Below, piece by piece: positions 1 to 5,430 of a stretch of 5,430 nucleotides of DNA (positions are counted from its first letter, which is position 1; each line of letters starts with the position of its first letter). A program made the translations under genes and the position numbers. The notes beneath the pieces were generated by a model. The model saw only the letters and a program-made list of their open reading frames with translations, searched no databases and was not told the origin of the DNA. The DNA is from Gammaproteobacteria bacterium (GTDB lineage Bacteria > Pseudomonadota > Gammaproteobacteria > Chromatiales > Chromatiaceae). The DNA is taken from contig JAUXDV010000142.1 of NCBI GenBank assembly GCA_030620735.1, positions 1 to 5,430 of the forward strand, written 5' to 3'.

Positions 1-358
1 CGCCTATGACCAGCACTTCAGCGTGGATATCGGCATCGGATGTGGCAGATGGCACAGCGGCATCAGGTTGAGGTTCAGGTTTTTCTTCTGCTTCTGCAGC
101 TGGTTGTGCGGAATCAGATGCCTGCTCCAGTATCAATACCGGATCACCTTTTGAGATCTTGTCCCCAACAGCCACATTGATCTGAGTGACTCTACCGCCA
201 TGCGGAGAAGGGATCTCCATGCTTGCTTTGTCGCTCTCAAGCGTCAGCAGTGAATCTTCCGCTTCAACCTGGTCGCCGACAGCAACCAGTATTTCGATAA
301 TTTCAACCTGGTCAAAATCACCAACGTCCGGCAGTGTCACTTCAATGGTGTTGCTCAT
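1..358 (-). CDS. lpdA: Dihydrolipoyl dehydrogenase (PDH E3) with N-terminal lipoyl domain, partial
   Basis: E3 reoxidises dihydrolipoyl groups of the pyruvate dehydrogenase complex in the cytoplasm, passing electrons through FAD and a redox disulfide to NAD+. Only the first 119 codons are present; the gene continues past the left edge. Residues about 4-78 form a lipoyl domain (PDVGDF near the start, then ESDKASMEIPSP with the lipoyl-accepting lysine at K44). A Glu/Pro/Ala-rich linker follows (about 79-110). HAEVLVIG at 112-119 is the expected first beta strand of the FAD-binding fold, so this is an E3 and not a second E2; the GxGxxG motif and the redox cysteines lie outside the window. The ATG at 356-358 has a GAGGA ribosome site 6 nt upstream. 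It is the third gene after aceE and aceF, 162 nt downstream of aceF. Lipoyl-bearing E3 proteins are known, for example Neisseria P64k and Ralstonia PdhL. The family call is firm; the catalytic part is inferred. Confidence 0.93.
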   Translation of the reverse strand, partial: MSNTIEVTLPDVGDFDQVEIIEILVAVGDQVEAEDSLLTLESDKASMEIPSPHGGRVTQINVAVGDKISKGDPVLILEQASDSAQPAAEAEEKPEPQPDAAVPSATSDADIHAEVLVIG

Positions 359-364
359 GAGGAG

Positions 365-369
365 TCCTC
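365..369 (-). promoter_or_regulatory. Ribosome binding site of lpdA
   Basis: GAGGA on the minus strand ends 6 nt before the lpdA ATG and supports that start. It forms half of a small perfect palindrome (GAGGAGTCCTC, 359-369), too tightly spaced to be a real hairpin. Confidence 0.7.
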
Positions 370-392
370 GGTTTCATTCAATTGGGCAAATC

Positions 393-398
393 ATTATA
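393..398 (-). promoter_or_regulatory. Candidate -10 box (TATAAT) for an internal lpdA promoter
   Basis: A perfect TATAAT hexamer reads on the minus strand 34 nt before the lpdA ATG, which would give a leader of roughly 28 nt. No good -35 is seen at 16-18 bp spacing: that position falls inside the adjacent palindromic repeat and reads like GCTCAC. There is no TGn extension either. An internal promoter giving lpdA some independent expression is plausible, since E3 also serves other 2-oxoacid complexes, but a six-base match in an AT-rich stretch can arise by chance. Confidence 0.3.
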
Positions 399-404
399 GT
401 CGTA

Positions 405-490
405 CGTAGGATGTGGTGAGCTTGCGAAGCTTCCGCATCTGTCGTGTAAATCCGCAATCGATGCGCTTCGTTCCTCAGCAGCATCCTACG
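405..490. repeat. Palindromic (REP/MITE-like) intergenic repeat between aceF and lpdA
   Basis: An 86-bp element bounded by a perfect 9-bp inverted repeat, CGTAGGATG (405-413) and CATCCTACG (482-490). Nested in it is a second hairpin, 410-439: GATGTGG pairs with CCGCATC (one G-T pair), and AGCTT (419-423) pairs with AAGCT (427-431) around a GCG loop. A third, weaker pairing is GATGC (460-464) with GCATC (481-485). It has no coding capacity and no T-run, so it is not a typical intrinsic terminator. From memory, similar palindromes with GTAGGATG ends are dispersed in many gammaproteobacterial genomes; copy number cannot be seen here. Lying inside the operon, its RNA could fold and affect the relative amounts of aceF and lpdA message. 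Confidence 0.7.
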
Positions 491-520
491 GCCCAGCGTA
501 TATCCAGTCGCCTGTCATAC

Positions 521-1846
521 CTACAATAACAACCGGCGGATATCGCTCAGCAGTTTGTTGATGTAGGTGGTAAAACGCACACCCTGGGCGCCGTCGATGA
601 CACGATGATCATAGGAGAGCGAGAACGGCATGATCAGACGCGGTTCGAACTCGGTTCCATTCCACACCGGTTTCATGGCGGCGCGCGAGACGCCGAGAAT
701 AGCAACTTCCGGCGCATTGACGATCGGCGTGAACTGCACACCACCGATGCCGCCGAGGCTGGATATACTGAAACAGCCGCCTTGCATATCATCAGCGCTG
801 AGCTGCCCTTCACGGGCCCGCCCCGAGAGCTCCATCAGCTCCGCAGCCAGATCGTAGATCCCCTTCTTGTCCACATCGCGAATCACCGGCACCATCAGTC
901 CATTGGGGGTATCTACAGCGATGCCGATATTGATGTAACTCTTCATCACCAGGTGTTCTGCATCAGCTGTCAGTGAGCTGTTGAACTCAGGCATCTCCTT
1001 GAGCGCTTTGGCGCAGGCACGCATCAAAAACGGCATGAAAGTCATCCTGATGCCCATGTTCTCCGCTTCAGGTTTGTTCTCCTTGCGGAAGGCCTCCATC
1101 TCGGTGATGTCTGCTTCATCGAACTGGGTGACATGGGGGATATTCAACCATGCGCGCTTGAGGTGCGCGCCGCTGAGTTTTTTGATGCGTCCCAGCTCAA
1201 CCGTCTCGGTCTTTCCAAATTTTGAGAAGTCGATCTCAGGAATTGCCGGGATTGCCGCCCCGGTCGTCGCTGCAGCCCGGTCGTGGGAGGCAACAACCTG
1301 CTTGACGTGGTTTTGCACATCCGCTTTGGTTACGCGCCCCTTGGGACCGCTGCCTTCGACAGTTGTGATATCCACGCCGAGTTTGCGAGCAAATCGCCGT
1401 ACAGCGGGACTGGCGTGCGCCTTGCCGCTGGTGATGCGTTTCGGCGGCTCTGCCGGCGCCGGAGCAGGCTTGTGCTCTTTTTCACCGGGCAGACGTTGTG
1501 TGGCGGCAGCGGGAGCGGCTTTTGCAGCGGGCGGGGATTCAACCGCTGCAGGCGCAGCAGCCGGCTCCGGTTTAATCTCCTCTACCGCAGCAGATTGCGC
1601 TTCACTGGAGTCAGCCACATCCATCTGCGCGACCAGATCACCGACATTGATGCGATCACCCACAGCAACCTTTACCTGTGTAACAGCGCCGCTGAAAGGA
1701 GATGGAATCTCCATGGTGGCCTTGTCACTCTCGAGCGTCAGGATCGACTCTTCCGCCTCTACCTGATCACCGACACTGATCAGTACCTCAATCACCTCGA
1801 CATCGGCGAAATCACCAATATCCGGAACTACGACATCTATTGCCAT
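521..1846 (-). CDS. aceF: Dihydrolipoyllysine-residue acetyltransferase (PDH E2)
   Basis: E2 is the structural core of the pyruvate dehydrogenase complex. It receives the acetyl group from E1 on its lipoyl lysine and transfers it to CoA. Domains in the 441 aa: one lipoyl domain (about 1-76; lipoyl lysine K42 in ESDKATMEIPSP); a flexible Ala/Pro-rich linker (about 80-140); the peripheral subunit-binding domain (about 142-180; HASPAVRRFARKLGVD then GPKGRVTKADV); a second short linker with AAATTGAAIPAIP; and the catalytic domain (about 213-441), with SSLGGIGG near 372-379 and the active-site motif DHRVIDG at 413-419 (H414, D418 catalytic). E. coli E2 is about 630 aa with three lipoyl domains; this protein has one, as many bacterial E2s do. 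The ATG at 1844-1846 has GGGAGA 9 nt upstream and lies 21 nt after the aceE stop, so the two genes are surely cotranscribed. The context and domain set favour PDH over the 2-oxoglutarate complex. Confidence 0.97.
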   Translation of the reverse strand: MAIDVVVPDIGDFADVEVIEVLISVGDQVEAEESILTLESDKATMEIPSPFSGAVTQVKVAVGDRINVGDLVAQMDVADSSEAQSAAVEEIKPEPAAAPAAVESPPAAKAAPAAATQRLPGEKEHKPAPAPAEPPKRITSGKAHASPAVRRFARKLGVDITTVEGSGPKGRVTKADVQNHVKQVVASHDRAAATTGAAIPAIPEIDFSKFGKTETVELGRIKKLSGAHLKRAWLNIPHVTQFDEADITEMEAFRKENKPEAENMGIRMTFMPFLMRACAKALKEMPEFNSSLTADAEHLVMKSYINIGIAVDTPNGLMVPVIRDVDKKGIYDLAAELMELSGRAREGQLSADDMQGGCFSISSLGGIGGVQFTPIVNAPEVAILGVSRAAMKPVWNGTEFEPRLIMPFSLSYDHRVIDGAQGVRFTTYINKLLSDIRRLLL

Positions 1847-1855
1847 TCTATGAGT

Positions 1856-1861
1856 TCTCCC
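1856..1861 (-). promoter_or_regulatory. Ribosome binding site of aceF
   Basis: GGGAGA on the minus strand lies in the 21-nt aceE-aceF gap, 9 nt before the aceF ATG. It nearly repeats the aceE site (GGGAGAA) and confirms the aceF start. Confidence 0.75.
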
Positions 1862-1867
1862 TGCGTA

Positions 1868-4525
<2,658 letters not shown>

Positions 4526-4530
4526 GGATT

Positions 4531-4535
4531 CTCCC
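4531..4535 (-). promoter_or_regulatory. Ribosome binding site deciding the aceE start
   Basis: GGGAG (within GGGAGAATCC) on the minus strand lies 5 nt before the ATG at 4523-4525. The alternative in-frame ATG at 4574-4576 has no comparable site, so this sequence decides for the shorter, 885-aa protein. Confidence 0.75.
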
Positions 4536-4559
4536 TGTGACAGTAAAAAGTACGTATCG

Positions 4560-4576
4560 TTGCAGCAACACTGCAA
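4560..4576. promoter_or_regulatory. 17-bp palindrome in the aceE leader, possible operator
   Basis: TTGCAG-CAACA-CTGCAA is a perfect 6-bp inverted repeat around a 5-bp centre. A second dyad, GTTGC-A-GCAAC (4559-4569), overlaps it. It lies just downstream of the transcription start predicted from the candidate promoter, a position where a bound repressor would block transcription; in E. coli, PdhR binds a 17-bp site at a comparable place. The sequence does not match the PdhR site (ATTGGTnnnACCAAT), so any regulator would be a different one. The palindrome is directly visible; its role is inferred. Confidence 0.35.
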
Positions 4577-4798
4577 AACCTGTTAGCTGTGTATTAAATG
4601 ATGATTATCCGGTGAATGCAAGATACTAACAAATTGCATGATAGTTGTTCATCATTTTCTTGATCCCGGCTCCTGCGTAGGGATTCAGATCGTGCTTTGA
4701 ACCAATACCCTGGCATTCTCACCGGGAACGGCGGGAACGAGCGATATGTTGCGCACATGTCATCGAAAAGTCTCCCTGCTGGTGTAGAATCCACACCC
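4577..4798. other. Divergent intergenic region between aceE and arsJ
   Basis: The 273-nt gap between the two start codons is gene-free as far as I can tell. Besides the aceE promoter and palindrome, this part holds three weaker structures: a dyad ATGAT-N8-ATCAT (4638-4655), a dyad ATCCC-N12-GGGAT (4663-4684), and a direct repeat of CGGGAACG (4723-4730 and 4732-4739, 9-bp period). I found no convincing plus-strand promoter for arsJ: candidates such as TTGATC (4660-4665) and TTGAAC (4697-4702) have no -10 at proper spacing. A TAGAAT at 4785-4790 resembles a -10 box but lies only 8 nt before the arsJ ATG. Confidence 0.5.
4593..4621 (-). promoter_or_regulatory. Candidate sigma70 promoter of the aceE-aceF-lpdA operon
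   Basis: On the minus strand TTGCAT (4616-4621) is followed after exactly 17 bp by TTTAAT (4593-4598). The -10 matches the consensus at 5 of 6 bases and the -35 at 3 of 6. Transcription would start near 4585, giving a leader of about 60 nt before the aceE ATG. The region is AT-rich compared with the genes around it, as expected for a promoter. The modest -35 leaves room for an activator. Confidence 0.5.
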
Positions 4799-5430
4799 AT
4801 GACACAGGCAAAATCCTTTCGCAACTACCTGCTTATCACCGCCGGGTACTGGGCCTTTACCATCACCGACGGCGCCATTCGCATGCTGGTGGTGCTCTAT
4901 TTTCACCAGCTGGGATATACGCCGCTGGCGATCGCATCGCTGTTTCTCTTTTATGAATTCTTCGGCATTGTCACCAACCTGGTCGGCGGCTGGCTAGGGG
5001 CGCGCATCGGCCTGAATGCGACCATGCATATCGGTATGGCCTTGCAAGTCTTTGCACTCGGGATGCTGGCGGTCGATCCATCCTGGTTGTCGATTCCCTA
5101 TGTCATGGCGGCGCAGGCGCTCTCCGGCATCGCCAAGGATCTCAACAAGATGAGCGCCAAGGCGAGCGTCAAACTGATGCTGCCGAAGGACGCTACAACT
5201 ACCCTCTTTAAATGGGTCACTGTGCTGACCGGTTCCAAGAATACTCTCAAGGGCGCCGGATTCTTCATTGGCGCATTGCTGCTCTCGGTTGCGGGTTTCA
5301 GCGGCGCTCTGATAATTTTGGCCGGCACGCTGCTTGTTGTGCTGATCATTACCTGGATAATGCTGCCGGGTGAAATCGGAAAAACCGCTGCCAAGCCGAA
5401 ATTCAGCACCATTCTCTCCAAATCCCCGGC
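4799..5430 (+). CDS. arsJ: ArsJ-like organoarsenical efflux MFS transporter, partial
   Basis: ArsJ is an inner-membrane major facilitator protein that exports 1-arseno-3-phosphoglycerate, made from arsenate by a partner glyceraldehyde-3-phosphate dehydrogenase. The first 210 residues are present; the gene runs off the right edge, so about half of a roughly 400-aa protein is seen. I recognise the family from GYWAFTITDGAIRML (16-30), FYEFFGIVTNLVGGWL (51-66), YVMAAQALSGIAKDL (101-115) and LTGSKNTLKGAGFF (143-156). About six hydrophobic segments are visible (near 10-34, 42-66, 73-92, 97-113, 152-170 and 171-189), and 63-71 is a degenerate MFS loop motif (GGWLGARIG). The ATG at 4799-4801 has no clear Shine-Dalgarno; an in-frame ATG at 4757-4759 would add 14 residues and has no better one. 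The gene diverges from the PDH operon, and no arsR or dehydrogenase gene precedes it. Substrate is inferred from family resemblance only; another MFS export role is possible. Confidence 0.8.
   Translation, partial: MTQAKSFRNYLLITAGYWAFTITDGAIRMLVVLYFHQLGYTPLAIASLFLFYEFFGIVTNLVGGWLGARIGLNATMHIGMALQVFALGMLAVDPSWLSIPYVMAAQALSGIAKDLNKMSAKASVKLMLPKDATTTLFKWVTVLTGSKNTLKGAGFFIGALLLSVAGFSGALIILAGTLLVVLIITWIMLPGEIGKTAAKPKFSTILSKSP

Noticed and set aside
405..490. Intrinsic terminator after aceF
   Set aside because: The inverted repeats are not followed by a T-run on the minus strand, and lpdA continues the operon downstream. A repeat element explains the structure better.
981..1766. Long plus-strand open frame (261 aa) antisense to aceF
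   Set aside because: It lies wholly inside aceF, whose product is unmistakable. The translation is Ser/Ala-rich low-complexity sequence with no recognisable domain, as expected of the complement of a GC-rich Ala/Pro/Glu-coding gene.
4526..4576. Longer aceE starting at 4576 (902 aa)
   Set aside because: The extra 17 residues are unlike E1 N-termini, and the strong ribosome site lies directly before the internal ATG at 4525.
4701..4706. ACCAAT as a PdhR half-site
   Set aside because: The matching ATTGGT half is absent at the required 3-bp spacing (the bases there are GTGCTT), and the site lies about 95 bp upstream of the candidate aceE promoter.
4711..4735. TGGCATTCTC as a sigma54 -24 element for arsJ
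   Set aside because: There is no GC-containing -12 element at the required spacing.
4594..4824. Minus-strand open frame (76 aa) in the divergent region
   Set aside because: It overlaps the start of arsJ and the predicted aceE promoter. It shows no convincing ribosome site, domain or membrane segment.

Overview
The window carries a housekeeping pyruvate dehydrogenase (PDH) operon on the minus strand and, diverging from it, the start of a transporter gene on the plus strand. Reading along the minus strand the order is aceE (E1, complete, 885 aa), 21 nt, aceF (E2, complete, 441 aa), a 162-nt gap holding a palindromic repeat, then lpdA (E3), which runs off the left edge after 119 codons. To the right, a 273-nt divergent intergenic region separates aceE from an arsJ-like major facilitator gene, which runs off the right edge after 210 codons.

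The organism is most likely a gammaproteobacterium. The E1 is the homodimeric (gamma/beta-proteobacterial) type and resembles E. coli AceE along its whole length, with each active-site residue shifted by one. Base composition is moderately GC-rich. The inverted repeat between aceF and lpdA (arms CGTAGGATG/CATCCTACG) resembles dispersed palindromes I associate with sulfur-oxidising Gammaproteobacteria such as the Chromatiales. That narrower placement is only an impression.

Functionally, E1 decarboxylates pyruvate on thiamine diphosphate, E2 carries the acetyl group on its lipoyl lysine and passes it to CoA, and E3 reoxidises the lipoyl group with NAD+. The lipoyl domains are distributed unlike E. 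coli: E2 has one (E. coli has three), and E3 has its own N-terminal lipoyl domain, 48 of 75 aligned residues identical to that of E2. All three genes have visible Shine-Dalgarno sequences. A sigma70-like promoter and a 17-bp palindrome lie upstream of aceE. A perfect TATAAT lies upstream of lpdA, just past the repeat.

The plus-strand gene resembles ArsJ, the exporter of 1-arseno-3-phosphoglycerate. Its usual partners, a dedicated glyceraldehyde-3-phosphate dehydrogenase and ArsR, are not upstream of it and could only be beyond the right edge. I see no convincing evidence of a wholly new system here. The points worth a second look are the intra-operon repeat and its adjacent -10 box, the operator-like palindrome at aceE, and the arrangement and start of arsJ.
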